DNA from: Tritrichomonas foetus
Lineage: Eukaryota; Parabasalia; Tritrichomonadida; Tritrichomonadidae
Assembly (NCBI GenBank): GCA_001839685.1
Contig: MLAK01000123.1
Location: 1-64,000 of the forward strand
DNA length: 64,000 nucleotides
Direction of reading: 5' to 3'
In this document: piece by piece, positions 49,829-60,127 of the stretch
How the letters are laid out: each line of letters opens with the position of its first letter
Numbering within the stretch: the stretch's first letter is position 1
Notes under the pieces: generated by a model
Database searches by the model: none
Seen by the model: only the letters and a program-made list of their open reading frames with translations
Told to the model about the DNA's origin: nothing
Position numbers and translations under genes: made by a program

Positions 49829-50284
49829 AAAACTGAAATGTTATATGAAATTGTATAAGGCTGAATTATTGACCTGTTTTTTCGAAAAGTGATTGATGAG
49901 TTTGTAAAACATTGATATCATTAATATTTCGAAAACTAAAAGGTTTCAATTGTGTATATATTAACTATTATGGTATAAACCCCTTGTAATTCAAGCTTTC
50001 ATAATTTTATCAGAAATTAAAACATTTTTTTGATTATCTTGGAATTTCATGATCAAATAAAAAGGAGAAAAACAAAAATAACAAATCAAGGAAACGATAA
50101 ATTTAATTGTCAGCATAAAAAATAGGTATTATGGAACACAATACCATTGTTTTGCCTTACTATAAACGATTTTTGATGTTTTCCATGAAATTTTCATCGC
50201 TTTCTCTTTTTTTTTATATTACCAAAGGTAATATAGATTAGATATTTTATGACCTAATTTTAAAACATGGATAAACGCATTAAT
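49829..50284. other. Intergenic spacer
   Basis: A+T-rich, between genes read in the same direction. No feature recognised. Confidence 0.5.
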
Positions 50285-51658
50285 TTAGATTGGGGTTGAC
50301 AATGAAAGGCTAATTGTGCTTGATCGTAATGGGATTACTGAACTATTAGCGAGTAAGCTTGATGATTCAAGAGCTTCATGCTTCCTGTCAAGCTGGCAAT
50401 CTGCTGGGAGAGATTTTGAGCTGGCTGATGGAAATAACGGATTAAAGTTGGTGACCATCATTGAATTCCTTCTCGAAAATGATCCATAAGAGCGATGCGG
50501 CGAATAAGGTGCATTCATTTGCTCAAGTTTATTTTGTATTGAAAGTGCAGCCTTTGCAAACGAATATCCTCGATTGCAAACTTCTGCATTCACTTGAACA
50601 ACATTGCGAGGCTTATCGTCACTTCCAATCGCATAGCTAGCAAACTTCTTTCTTTGATCATTTAATAAGTTACTATTTAAATTATGGAAAATTGAATCAG
50701 GAGCATTCTTCACAAATGGATCATCCATCACTTCTTCAAGTGTCATTCTGTTCTCTGGTTCGATTGTGAGCATTCCACGAATGAGCTTTTCGATGGAAGG
50801 GTCGATGTTTTCGGGAAATTCTAATGGCTGTGATTTAATATTTGATACGATTTCATATAAATTTTCGCCAATGTATGGAAGTCTGTTGAAAAGCAACTGA
50901 TATAAAGTTACACCAAGTGCCCAAATATCTTCTCTTACTTGTGGACAGTCTTCAGATGAATAATCTTCTTCTTCAGCTTTTTCAGAATTTATATGGTCGC
51001 TTGGATTGTTATTATTTTCATCACTTTCATATTCTTCAAAATCTTCTTCGTAAGTATCATTTAATGTTTCTGGTGCCTGGAAAGCAGGTGACCCGACAAC
51101 CATTGCAGCACTCATGAAACTGTGACCTATTCCAAAATCTGCCAGTAATGCTTTTCCATCTGATGTCAACAGAATATTGCCAGGCTTAATATCCTGATGA
51201 ACGAACCCCATCGAATGGATGTAATCAAGTGCGCTAGATATCTGTTTAATGATTGATCTAATCGAATCTATTTCGAAATGATATCCTTTCTCCATTAAAG
51301 AGTTCAGAGATCCCAAATCTGCATAGTCTAAAACTAGATAAACATAATCATCATCAACAGCATGCAAAACTTCATGAATTTTCAAGATATTATCATGCTT
51401 CAATGTTTGCATTAATCTGATTTCACGCTCAAGTTGCATAATTCCATTCGATGTTCGAGAAAGATCTTTTAATGATATCCTTTTAACAGCATAGTTTGAA
51501 ATGCCGTCAACGCCGAGATAGACTTTTGAATACGATCCAGATCCTATTTTCTTTGTGAGCAAATAATTATTTATACGCCTTATTTTCTTTTCCTCACAAT
51601 AATCATCTGGTGTGTCAATAATGGTAACAAAAGCCAATCGCCTGGAGCCACTGATCAT
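50285..51658 (-). CDS. Protein kinase of the CaMKK/SNF1-activating type
   Basis: 457 residues. The kinase domain runs from about residue 29 to 310: glycine loop IGSGSYSKV, VAIK-equivalent YAVKR, catalytic loop VHQDIKPGNILL, LADFGIGHS, activation segment VGSPAFQAPETL, and ALGVTLYQLLFNRLPYIG. The S-P-A-F-x-A-P-E segment resembles CaMKK and yeast Sak1/Tos3/Elm1, which phosphorylate AMPK/SNF1. The HRD arginine is Gln (H-Q-D), seen in some active kinases. A 35-residue acidic insert (EEDFEEYESDENNNN) sits between the APE motif and helix F, a place where substrate-docking inserts occur. The C-terminal 140 residues are Ser-rich and disordered. Confidence 0.85.
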   Translation of the reverse strand: MISGSRRLAFVTIIDTPDDYCEEKKIRRINNYLLTKKIGSGSYSKVYLGVDGISNYAVKRISLKDLSRTSNGIMQLEREIRLMQTLKHDNILKIHEVLHAVDDDYVYLVLDYADLGSLNSLMEKGYHFEIDSIRSIIKQISSALDYIHSMGFVHQDIKPGNILLTSDGKALLADFGIGHSFMSAAMVVGSPAFQAPETLNDTYEEDFEEYESDENNNNPSDHINSEKAEEEDYSSEDCPQVREDIWALGVTLYQLLFNRLPYIGENLYEIVSNIKSQPLEFPENIDPSIEKLIRGMLTIEPENRMTLEEVMDDPFVKNAPDSIFHNLNSNLLNDQRKKFASYAIGSDDKPRNVVQVNAEVCNRGYSFAKAALSIQNKLEQMNAPYSPHRSYGSFSRRNSMMVTNFNPLFPSASSKSLPADCQLDRKHEALESSSLLANSSVIPLRSSTISLSLSTPI

Positions 51659-53780
51659 TAAAGATCAATCCCAAATATTTTATGCATTCAATTTTTGTTT
51701 ATAAAATTTCAATATTTTCTGTGTGATTCAAAATAATTGAGTAATTTCAATCTCAGAATATTTTTATTTTGTTCAAAAAGATTCATTATTTCTTTTCTTA
51801 AATACAATAAATGAAAATTCTATGATATATTCAAAAATACTGGTTTTTGAATGATTTCGTGAAATTTTTTGTGGTAATTTTATATCAAAATTACATTTTT
51901 TATGACCAAAACATGTCACTTAATAATTGACACAACACATCTCCACATTTGAGTATGATGATATTTTGCCTTCCTGTAATCTCTCAAATGGAACTGGCGT
52001 TATTCCCAATTTCATTTCTTTTTTTTTTTTTTTTTTTTTTTCAGAAGAAAGATTCAATGTGTAATTAATCATACTAATATTGAAAAAAAATATGGTTTTA
52101 TTTGAGAGATTCTATTCCGAAGAAAGGATAGATTTTTGAGAAAATGTTATTGAAAAAGTTGCCTAGTAATCACAGATTTTGATCATGATGAATAAGTAAT
52201 CTTAGAATTTTTTTTCAATATCAAATACAAATTTCACAAAATAAAATATTGAAAATCAACTTTTCTGAAAAACTGAGTTGATTTTTTCTTGTTAAAATTT
52301 CTAACCGTTGTATCTTATCAAACCCGTGTTATCTACCTTTTTTCTATTCATACCAATATTTCTTAATCATTTGTATTTATATATTTAATGTAATATCATC
52401 CTAAATGTTTTCGAAAAATTTTAGCGATTAATTAGTGATTCAATTTTATATTTTATTCAATTTACTCATCGAATTTATTCTTAACTTTTCTATCATTATT
52501 TTTTAGGAGGTGTTAGCGGTTTTTTTCCACCATTCACAGAAATATAATATGAATCTTTTTATGCACATTAATTGTAAGAGTACTTCGCCTTATTTACTTT
52601 CATTTAAATTAATGTGATTTTCGATTGTAGATTTTCTATTATTTACAAAGCATTGAAAATCTTTCACAATTTACCACAATTTGTGTATAAAAATGATCGG
52701 CCATTTGCCCGATCTGATTTTATTGAGAATCCAGTAGAATGGTAGGAGTACTAACGTTGTCAGAATAACTTGGACTATTAATAAATACTGAAGGCCTTAC
52801 ATCACAAGTAGGAAAAATTCTTCCAGGAGTTGGTCATATCCAAAGTTTGGATTCCAAACTATTTATCCATTCAATTGTTTATACAAAAATCAAATGTGAG
52901 GTGAACAAAAATGATTCAACATGATCAAAATTCAGGTCATCCCTTCTTTATATAAATATCTAATAACAAATTAATGATTTCGGGTTGAGGTGTATATAAT
53001 GACATGAGGATTAAAACATATTTTTCGAATTTGAGAGACTATTCATATTTTTCCTTTCTCGCGAAAAATCATTTGGTATACATATTTCATATCTATATCA
53101 TTCTTTTTTATGACATTTTTCGCTCAATTTTTTGTGATTATTCAAAGATTACATCCGCTAAATGTTTTGAAGATGTGATTAATCATCACTTTTTCAATCA
53201 TTCTGCTTGCGTTATATAGTAGAGTTATTTGGATGTTATAGCAATAGGTGCTATATCCAGAAAGATATGAACAACATTATTTGGAACGAAAAAGATCACA
53301 TTCGAAAGATTTGGGGAAAAACCGAATTATTTACTTGAGTAGTAATAATAAAAGAATAACACAATGAAAATTAAAGCATGCCTTTGATAATTTGATAATT
53401 TATATTCATGCTTGAAATTGATAAATAATATTTCTAAAGGGTATGGTATTCTGATCGAAGTTTTGACATTGTTAATGGAAATTGAAAAAAGAGATTTTAA
53501 CACATTCGTCATTTGATTTTATTAAAAATGTCATTTGAATTCAATCATTAAAACATTTGAAAAATTACTTTTAATCAAAGAGAGAAACTCAGAGAGATTT
53601 ATATATTAAAGAGCTGTTATTATGAGAAAATGATCACCAGTTTGTCGAGTAAACTTGAGGAAACATTCCAGAATTAGAGTTCACTTTTTGAATGATATTT
53701 TTTATATAACATTTCTAATTCCAGGTCAATTTTTGGGCAATTCCAATCCTCTGAATTGAGACTATGGTCGGCCTTTTTAA
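51659..53780. other. 2.1-kb gene-poor region upstream of ribosomal protein gene
   Basis: Contains a run of about 23 T at 52019-52041, short ORFs with AT-derived composition (for example 53004-53219, plus), and an ATG-less coding-like patch at 52769-52921 (see findings). The last part before 53781 has little structure but should carry the eS1 promoter. An ATG at 53764 lies out of frame ahead of the real start. No tRNA or other RNA gene was found by eye. Confidence 0.45.
52019..52041. repeat. Poly-T tract
   Basis: Homopolymer of about 23 T followed by CAG; the length may be unreliable in the assembly. Confidence 0.8.
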
Positions 53781-54536
53781 ATGGGTAAAGCTCAGCAACG
53801 CGGCAAAGCCTCAAAGAAAATCAAGCAAGATACCTTCTTGAAGAAGGAATGGCGCCATGTTTTCGTTCCTGGATTCTTCGGCAAGCGCAATATCGGCTAC
53901 ACAGTCTCACATAAATGCGCACGTGGAAAGACACCAGCTGATTACTTAAACAACCGTGTTTTCGAACTTTCACATGGAGATCTCGTTGAAGAACAATCGC
54001 ACGCCTACCGCCTCTTCTCCTGGAAGTCTGTCGCCGTCAATAACGATGATGTTTTGACAGTCTTCGCCGGAATGAGACTCTCTACCGATAAACTCTGTTC
54101 ACTCCTCAGAAAGTACCGCACACTTATCGATGCCTCAGTCGACGCTAGAACACCAGACGGTTATATCCTCCGCTCATTCTGCATGGGCTTCACCAGGCGC
54201 ATCAATCCAAACAAGAAGGCCTGCTACGCCCAACAGTCAAAGAGACGCGCCATCAGAGAAGTCATGATTTCAGCCATGCGCGAGAATATCGAAAAGTGCA
54301 CAATTCAAGAGCTCTGCACTTCAGCTATTGCGGAAACCGTTGAAAAGGCAGTCGTCGAACGTTGCGCAACAATCATGCAGATCGATAACGTGTTCGTAAC
54401 AAAGATCAAGGTCATCAAGGCCCCAACATTTTCAGACGAGCAACTCAAGAAGCTCCACCAAGGCCGCGCTGTCCAAAAGACACAAGAGGTCGCCCGTCCA
54501 CCAGAGGAAGAAGCTGCTCCTGCACCAGCAGAATAA
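53781..54536 (+). CDS. RPS3A: Ribosomal protein eS1 (S3A)
   Basis: 251 residues, near the family's 260. Matches throughout: a basic start (MGKAQQRGKASKKIKQDTFL), FGKRNIGYTVSHKCARGKTPADYLNNRVFELSHGDL, a FR/RRINP-type stretch (GFTRRINPNKKACYAQQS), and KIDNVFVTK-type IKVIKAP. It is a component of the small ribosomal subunit near the mRNA exit platform. Codons end in C or G far more often than in neighbouring genes, as expected for a highly expressed gene. The C-terminus ends in an acidic/alanine EEEAAPAPAE tail. The sequence GGTCGGCCTTTTTAA lies directly before the ATG. Confidence 0.97.
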   Translation: MGKAQQRGKASKKIKQDTFLKKEWRHVFVPGFFGKRNIGYTVSHKCARGKTPADYLNNRVFELSHGDLVEEQSHAYRLFSWKSVAVNNDDVLTVFAGMRLSTDKLCSLLRKYRTLIDASVDARTPDGYILRSFCMGFTRRINPNKKACYAQQSKRRAIREVMISAMRENIEKCTIQELCTSAIAETVEKAVVERCATIMQIDNVFVTKIKVIKAPTFSDEQLKKLHQGRAVQKTQEVARPPEEEAAPAPAE

Positions 54537-54985
54537 ATATCCATTTCTTAAAATTAAAACTATAATATCACTCACCAAATCATCTTTTTAAAGCATTTTT
54601 CCTTTTCATGACTCACAAAAGCCCTGCCAAAAGCTGAAGGGATTGGTGGTGTTTCCCTCAAATCCAATCAAGATGTGATTTATTCAATGATTTATGAAAT
54701 CAAACTTTTTAGAAATCTTGTTGGAGAATTTACTAAAAAAAAAAATCCAATGCAAATATTTTTTATTAATAACAACAATTATTTTCCGATAGAAGGAAAT
54801 CAATGAAAGTACTTTTATAACTTTATTTCGTCTTTCCACTCAAAATACAAAAAAATAAATTAAGGTTTTATGTTAAATTTCTGGAGAAATCAAAAATGAA
54901 GGAAACAAATATAAATATCTCACTTTCTATCAAAGCAACATATCAATAAATCACAGAATAGATATACAATAATGAATGTAGCATT
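54537..54985. other. Spacer between convergent genes
   Basis: A+T-rich, no recognisable element. Confidence 0.5.
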
Positions 54986-55930
54986 TCAGACTATTGATGT
55001 TTGATCAAGTGTGGCAGGCATTTGTGTTTCATATTCAACTGTCTTTTCAAGGAGTGGGCAGTGTCGTTCAACAATAAGCACAAGAAGTGGTGGTAGTGTT
55101 TCGCCTTGGTTTGCTTCTTGAAGAGATTTTTTGATGACTGAAGGACTTTCACTTTTCTGAACATTAGCTATATATTTAATTAAAAAGTCACCAATTGAAC
55201 CTGCCAATTGTGTTGTAGCTATTGTTCTTGCTTCCCCGAATTTTGCATTACAAATGAGGAGTGCTGCTTTTGCTGCAATCAATTCATTAAATTGCGCTTT
55301 AAGAAGGGTTGATAAATCGATCACATTTGAATAATCGGTTTCAAGCTGTACTGCAGCACTCATCATAATAATTAACGAGAGGTCAAATCTGTCACATTTG
55401 ACATAACAGCTGACACATTTCAATAACGTGTCTATAAACAATCTTGGTCGAATGGCATGCTCAATACAAAGTCTAACTGACTCTTCATATGAATTTCCAG
55501 CATAATGAAAAAACTCAAACTTTTCTTCAATCTCTGCCAATTCATTCAGGGTGGTGATAGCCAGGTTGTACTTTTCTGTTGCTTTCAGTGCTGCTATTGC
55601 TGTTCGGTAACATTGTATTCCGTCTGCAAGTGGTTCTGCCCACGTATTGCGAAGAGATTTGGAGATTTCGTAATTAAAATACGCCGACTTTTTGAAATAT
55701 CGAGCCGCAACGATGGCTGTTCGAATTAATTTTTGACTGTCTTCCAATTTTTTATAGCATCGCATCTCCCCAAAATGAGCAAGGCCGATTAAGCCATATT
55801 GAAATGGGTTATCTTGATCTTGCATTGCTGCCAAGTCTGCGAACTGTGCGGCTGTCTCAAGGAGGTTCTTTTTTGATCGAAATGCGCGAGCTAGATTTGC
55901 GGAAAGCTCATCGTATTTCTTAAAAAACAT
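54986..55930 (-). CDS. HAP40/F8A-like helical-repeat protein
   Basis: 314 residues of TPR-like helices. The N-terminus, FFKKYDELSANLARAF followed by RSKKNLLETAAQFADLA, parallels human HAP40 (F8A), which begins F-x-x-x-Y-x-x-x-S-x-x-L-x-x-x-F-x-x-x-x-x-x-x-E-A-x-x-x-F. A later W-A-E-P-L-x-x-x-I-x-x-Y-x-x-A-I segment parallels its Y-x-E-P-L-x-x-A block. HAP40 is a constitutive partner of huntingtin, implicated in Rab5-dependent endosome movement. SNAP (NSF-attachment) proteins are the main alternative, but the order of landmarks fits HAP40 better. A matching TCACTTT initiator stands 6 bp from the ATG. The HAP40 call is inference from pattern only. Confidence 0.55.
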   Translation of the reverse strand: MFFKKYDELSANLARAFRSKKNLLETAAQFADLAAMQDQDNPFQYGLIGLAHFGEMRCYKKLEDSQKLIRTAIVAARYFKKSAYFNYEISKSLRNTWAEPLADGIQCYRTAIAALKATEKYNLAITTLNELAEIEEKFEFFHYAGNSYEESVRLCIEHAIRPRLFIDTLLKCVSCYVKCDRFDLSLIIMMSAAVQLETDYSNVIDLSTLLKAQFNELIAAKAALLICNAKFGEARTIATTQLAGSIGDFLIKYIANVQKSESPSVIKKSLQEANQGETLPPLLVLIVERHCPLLEKTVEYETQMPATLDQTSIV

Positions 55931-55931
55931 A

Positions 55932-55938
55932 AAAGTGA
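55932..55938 (-). promoter_or_regulatory. Initiator (Inr)-like motif of the HAP40-like gene
   Basis: On the minus strand reads TCACTTT, a perfect match to the trichomonad Inr consensus TCAYTWY; its A lies six bases from the ATG, within the short leader typical of trichomonads. Confidence 0.45.
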
Positions 55939-56331
55939 TGATGAAATGTGATATGAATTATTAAATGCATCAAACTTGAATGACCAGTTATAAATGTCAC
56001 TTTTCCATGATACTCATTTGAGGAATATATATAATCATGAATAAGCACTATTTTTAGATTAAAAAGAATGTCAAAACTGATGCACTCTATCATTTGAACG
56101 GGGCGAAATTTTTGACTTTATACACAATATCTAAAAAATAATTGAGGAAAACAATAAATTTTATTTATGTTTACTTAATAGTCATATGAAAAATATACTC
56201 ATGTCAAATGTTTTATTCCATTTTTTTAAGGTTTTACTATGAAACAAAAAAAATTTGAATTCAACAAAGCCCAAATAGAATAAGTAAAAAATAGTGAATT
56301 GTATGGTGAGATATTTTTAATAAACTTTTAT
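55939..56331. other. Intergenic spacer
   Basis: A+T-rich spacer between two genes read in the same direction; no further element recognised. Confidence 0.5.
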
Positions 56332-57921
56332 TCATTCAATAGGCTTTTTCTTGGCTTGTTGCAAAGATAATTGGAGGGCTTTCTGTGCTTGAAGTTTCAC
56401 TTGGTTTCTGTCCAACACTCTTGTCTGTATGTCTAATTTTGCCTCCTTCGGCTGCCTCTTGTGCTGGTCGAGTGGGCGTCTGTGCATTTTCGTCGAATCG
56501 ACCTGTTGCATGTCGAATCCAACGTCTGTTCTTGCAACAAGTGCAACAAATGCTGGTTTGTTTACCATTGATACGAAATCTTCATCTTCTTCGTTCAATG
56601 CATTCTTTATGTATGAGCACTTTTCATTACACCAGTGAAGGAGTTGATCAGGTTCTGTTGGCAATTCTTCATCTTCAGCTTGTACAAGGCTCATAACTTC
56701 TGCCAAATGGATGACACCACCAGTTACTGATTTCTGATGAGTTTCAAGTGCTGCCATTCGCTTTCTATATTCGTGTAATTGGTCACGTTTAGAAACAAGA
56801 ATCTTCTTACCTTCAGTCAATAAACGACTTCCACCAACACCTTTTGAAGAAGCGTATTCGGCCTCTTCTAAAGCTGATTTTAAGTGAGCTGATTTCTTTT
56901 CAAGGACCGCGCAAGCATCCTTTAAATCGTCGATTTGTTTCTGCAAAGTCTGTGAAGTTTCTTTCCTTTCAGTAAAGAAGGCTTGGATCTTTTCAGGATC
57001 GTTTGTACCAAAACGATCACGAATTTCTTCATAAACTGATGAAACTTGACGATATCTTTCTTCTCGCTTTTCACGAGCAGCTTTGTTCATTTTATTACGA
57101 AGAACTGATGGTTGTGAATTGAGCGACGGTTGTGGTTTTGATGCTTTTTGATCAAAGTCAGTTTCAATAATCTGTCTGGCGTTGTTTGCTTTAGCCTGTT
57201 CCTTTTTAATAGTCAGAAGACTATCACGTTTCTGTCTGGCAGCATTGCATTGCGCTTCTGTGCGATAGTATTCGCTGGAGGCAATAGAAAGAGAGTGGCG
57301 AGAATCTCTTGCGATGAATTGGAGATCAGAAATATCTTTCTGTTTACGATCAATTTCGGCTTGTTTGGCCTGAATGATAGGTGTCCAATGTGATTTCTGT
57401 TTGTCCAAAAGAGTGATGATTTTTGCATACAATTTCATCAGATGAACAGTTTCCTCATTTTTGATGTTTGCTTTATCAAGTCTGTTCTTCATATCTTGGA
57501 TCATCGCTTCTTCTGGGTGTTCGCAGGTTTCGGCGCGTTTGAAATTGGCCAATATGATTTCTGATTCTTGCTGGCTTCGAATTGAAAGCTCCTTCTTGTG
57601 TTTCAGCTCGTCAATTTGTCGCTTGAGTAAGTTGACTTCATGATTTGCATGTTTGATTGCAGATTGGAGGTTAGTAATTTTATTCCGGCTATTCTTTTCT
57701 TTTACGAGCTGTCCAAGTTTCTCACGAAGCATCGTAAGCTCCTCGCGGAGATCTGCAAGAACTTGGCAGTTGTTTTCAAGACGTTGGACGATTGATTTAT
57801 AATTCTCTCTCTTTTCACCTTTGAGATCTTTGCCTTTTTCGTTGATTGCCGCCAGCTCAGCCTGGAATGTCTCAGCTACTGGTTGTGCGTTAGAGAATGC
57901 TGCACCTGTACTTTTCGACAT
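56332..57921 (-). CDS. ODAD3/CCDC151-like coiled-coil protein (outer dynein arm docking)
   Basis: 529 residues, coiled coil from about 25 to 400. Around residues 146-190, IQDMKNRLDKANIKNEETVH continues into LMKLYAKIITLLDKQK and then QAEIDRKQKDISDL, which matches the diagnostic motif of the CCDC63/CCDC114/CCDC151 (ODAD1/ODAD3) family: L-E-N-x-L-[ED]-K-x-x-[LI]-K-x-x-E-A-x-x-[IL]-x-x-x-Y, then a spaced L-E-x-x-[IL] block. These proteins form the docking complex that fixes outer dynein arms to flagellar doublets. The C-terminal 120 residues are less coiled (DVGFDMQQVDSTKMHRR) and Gln/Lys-rich. Another axonemal coiled coil remains possible, since such regions resemble one another. Confidence 0.58.
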   Translation of the reverse strand: MSKSTGAAFSNAQPVAETFQAELAAINEKGKDLKGEKRENYKSIVQRLENNCQVLADLREELTMLREKLGQLVKEKNSRNKITNLQSAIKHANHEVNLLKRQIDELKHKKELSIRSQQESEIILANFKRAETCEHPEEAMIQDMKNRLDKANIKNEETVHLMKLYAKIITLLDKQKSHWTPIIQAKQAEIDRKQKDISDLQFIARDSRHSLSIASSEYYRTEAQCNAARQKRDSLLTIKKEQAKANNARQIIETDFDQKASKPQPSLNSQPSVLRNKMNKAAREKREERYRQVSSVYEEIRDRFGTNDPEKIQAFFTERKETSQTLQKQIDDLKDACAVLEKKSAHLKSALEEAEYASSKGVGGSRLLTEGKKILVSKRDQLHEYRKRMAALETHQKSVTGGVIHLAEVMSLVQAEDEELPTEPDQLLHWCNEKCSYIKNALNEEDEDFVSMVNKPAFVALVARTDVGFDMQQVDSTKMHRRPLDQHKRQPKEAKLDIQTRVLDRNQVKLQAQKALQLSLQQAKKKPIE

Positions 57922-58266
57922 CGACTCTTCTTCTATAAACTTTTTTGAAAACTGGAAATGTAACGAATCCTTTAAACGGGCGTCAAAATTGAGAGTTTTT
58001 ACAAGCCGTTATTTATTTATCAATTCTTATCTTTCACTAATTGTGAAGAATCAAAAGAAGTTATCTTAAAATTGTGAAGAATTCATTTACGCCATGAAAG
58101 AATGCCGATAGCCTTTGAATTTCCTTCTAAGGTGAAAATAATTTACCTAAAATAGATTTCCGATATCATTAAAAATTATTCAATATAAATTTGGTCGCCC
58201 AACTATCAACCAAATAAAGTATTCGATTTCTTTTTCTCAACTTTTGATAATTTTCGAATTTTTAGA
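57922..58266. other. Divergent intergenic region
   Basis: 345 bp between divergent genes, holding both promoters; CTCAACTTTTG just before the Rpt5 gene is a near-match to the initiator. Nothing else is visible. Confidence 0.45.
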
Positions 58267-59538
58267 ATGAGTAATTATGCAACAGATGACACATCTATTG
58301 ACGAGCGCCAAATCGCAGAGATGGCCACGAAGTCAGAAGCTGAAATAGAGCACCATATTAAGCGTTTAGAAAGTCAAATCAATATCAGCAAAAACACAAT
58401 CCGACTATTACATAACGAGCAAGTTCACATGGATGAAGAGATTCGCTCGAACAACGAAAAAGTCCGCCTTAATCGAACCTTACCTTTCCTAGTCGCCCAC
58501 GTCGTCGAAACTTTGTCATTAGAATCCGAAGAAGGAACAGAAAACGTTTACAAAGGATCTGATACGAAATCAGCCGTTGTTAAAACCACCACTCGCGAAA
58601 CAGTTTTCTTGCCGGTCACCGGCCTTGTTCCGGCCACAGAATTATCCCCATCAGATATGGTCGGCTTATCAAAGGATTCTTATCTAATCTTTGAGAAATT
58701 ACCACAGCACTTCGACTCACGCGTGAAAGCAATGGAAGTCGACTCCAGGCCAACAGAGACGTATGATCAGGTCGGAGGCCTCGACAAGCAAATCCAGGAG
58801 CTTAAAGAAGCCGTCGTTCTTCCACTCATTTCTCCTTCAAAAGAACGACTCCAAAAACTCGGAATTCAGCCGCCAAAAGGCGTTTTATTATATGGACCAC
58901 CAGGAACAGGAAAAACTATGCTTGCTAGAGCCTGTGCCGCTTCTACTCAGTCTACGTTTCTCAGGCTGGCTGGACCACAACTTGTGCAGATGTTTGTTGG
59001 CGAAGGCTCGAGATTGGTGAGAAATGCGTTTGAGTTAGCTAGAACAAAAGCACCTTCGATTATTTTTATTGATGAAATTGATGCAATTGGTTCAAAACGT
59101 ACCTCTGGAGATGGTCTTCAAGGTGAACGTGAAGTCCAAAGAACAATGCTCGAATTATTAAATCAACTTGATGGATTTTCTTCATTAGATAATGTAAAAG
59201 TAATATGCGCAACTAATAGACCAGATACTCTTGATCCTGCTTTGATGAGATCTGGAAGACTTGATAGAAAGATTGAACTACCCCTTCCAAACGAAGACGC
59301 TCGTTGTGACATTCTTCGAATTCATTCCGAAAAAATGAGAACGGGACCTGGAGTGAATTTCCGAGAACTGGCACGCTCAACTGAAGATTTCAATGGTGCA
59401 ATGCTGAAGGCGGTGTGCGTGGAAGCAGGAATGGTCGCTTTGAGGAGAAATGCAGAAGAAATTTCTCACGAAGATTACGTCGAAGGAATTGCACAGGTAC
59501 AGGCGAAGAAAAGAGCAATCCTCAATTATTTCGCATGA
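58267..59538 (+). CDS. RPT5: 26S proteasome regulatory ATPase Rpt5 (subunit 6A)
   Basis: 423 residues, the full family length. An N-terminal coiled coil (about 20-70) is followed by the [19 protein letters not shown]-fold entry typical of Rpt5, then an AAA+ domain with Walker A GPPGTGKT (near 212), Walker [12 protein letters not shown], and the [22 protein letters not shown]. The C-terminus, [14 protein letters not shown], aligns with the Rpt5 ending Q-Y-Y-A, with Phe in place of the penultimate Tyr of the HbYX gate-opening motif. Rpt5 unfolds ubiquitinated substrates and opens the 20S core. The first half uses C-ending codons noticeably more than the second. Confidence 0.95.
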   Translation: MSNYATDDTSIDERQIAEMATKSEAEIEHHIKRLESQINISKNTIRLLHNEQVHMDEEIRSNNEKVRLNRTLPFLVAHVVETLSLESEEGTENVYKGSDTKSAVVKTTTRETVFLPVTGLVPATELSPSDMVGLSKDSYLIFEKLPQHFDSRVKAMEVDSRPTETYDQVGGLDKQIQELKEAVVLPLISPSKERLQKLGIQPPKGVLLYGPPGTGKTMLARACAASTQSTFLRLAGPQLVQMFVGEGSRLVRNAFELARTKAPSIIFIDEIDAIGSKRTSGDGLQGEREVQRTMLELLNQLDGFSSLDNVKVICATNRPDTLDPALMRSGRLDRKIELPLPNEDARCDILRIHSEKMRTGPGVNFRELARSTEDFNGAMLKAVCVEAGMVALRRNAEEISHEDYVEGIAQVQAKKRAILNYFA

Positions 59539-59620
59539 TTTTAATTTCATAAATATTAATAAATTTTTTTGAAAAGATTTTTTTGAATTCTTGTTGTTAA
59601 TATATTTTAATTAAAGTTTG

Positions 59621-59688
59621 TAATTGATTATAATAGTTTATAATTGATTATAATAGTTTGTAATTGATTTTAATAGTGTGTAATTGAT
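59621..59688. repeat. 20-bp tandem repeat, about 3.4 copies
   Basis: Unit TAATTGATTATAATAGTTTN repeated at 59621, 59641 and 59661 with single changes, then a partial copy to 59688, about 80 bp past the Rpt5 stop codon. Confidence 0.85.
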
Positions 59689-60029
59689 GGATATGTTTTC
59701 TTAAGGCTATTTTAGTCCAATGATTCATATTACTTCACATACAAAAGAAACTTTATTTTATTGAACTTGAGCCATTTTTCATTTCTGAAAAGATGATTCT
59801 GTAATTTTTATATTCCAAATGAGAAAATGCGAATAAAAACATGGATAATTACTCCCGAATAAAAAAAGGTTTAGAGACTTAAAGTTAGTTGAATCTAAAT
59901 TTTATTTCTCACATAGATCAAAGATAAAGTATTACATGAATGATTTAATTAATTAACAATATATTGATTGTGAATTAGTCTTTCTCTGGCTCGAGAAATT
60001 CACCAAGATAAACATATATTAAGCAATTT

Positions 60030-60127
60030 AGAAGTCAGACTTAATATAGAAGTCAGACTTAATATAGAAGTCAGACTTAATATAGAAGTCAGACTTAATA
60101 TAGAAGTCAGACTTAATATAGAAGTCA
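60030..60127. repeat. 18-bp minisatellite, 5 perfect copies plus a partial
   Basis: Unit AGAAGTCAGACTTAATAT repeated head to tail at 60030, 60048, 60066, 60084 and 60102, then a partial copy (to 60127). Copies are identical, so expansion is recent. Confidence 0.92.

Noticed and set aside
53004..53219. 71-codon frame before the eS1 gene
   Set aside because: Aromatic and isoleucine-rich composition typical of random AT-rich DNA.
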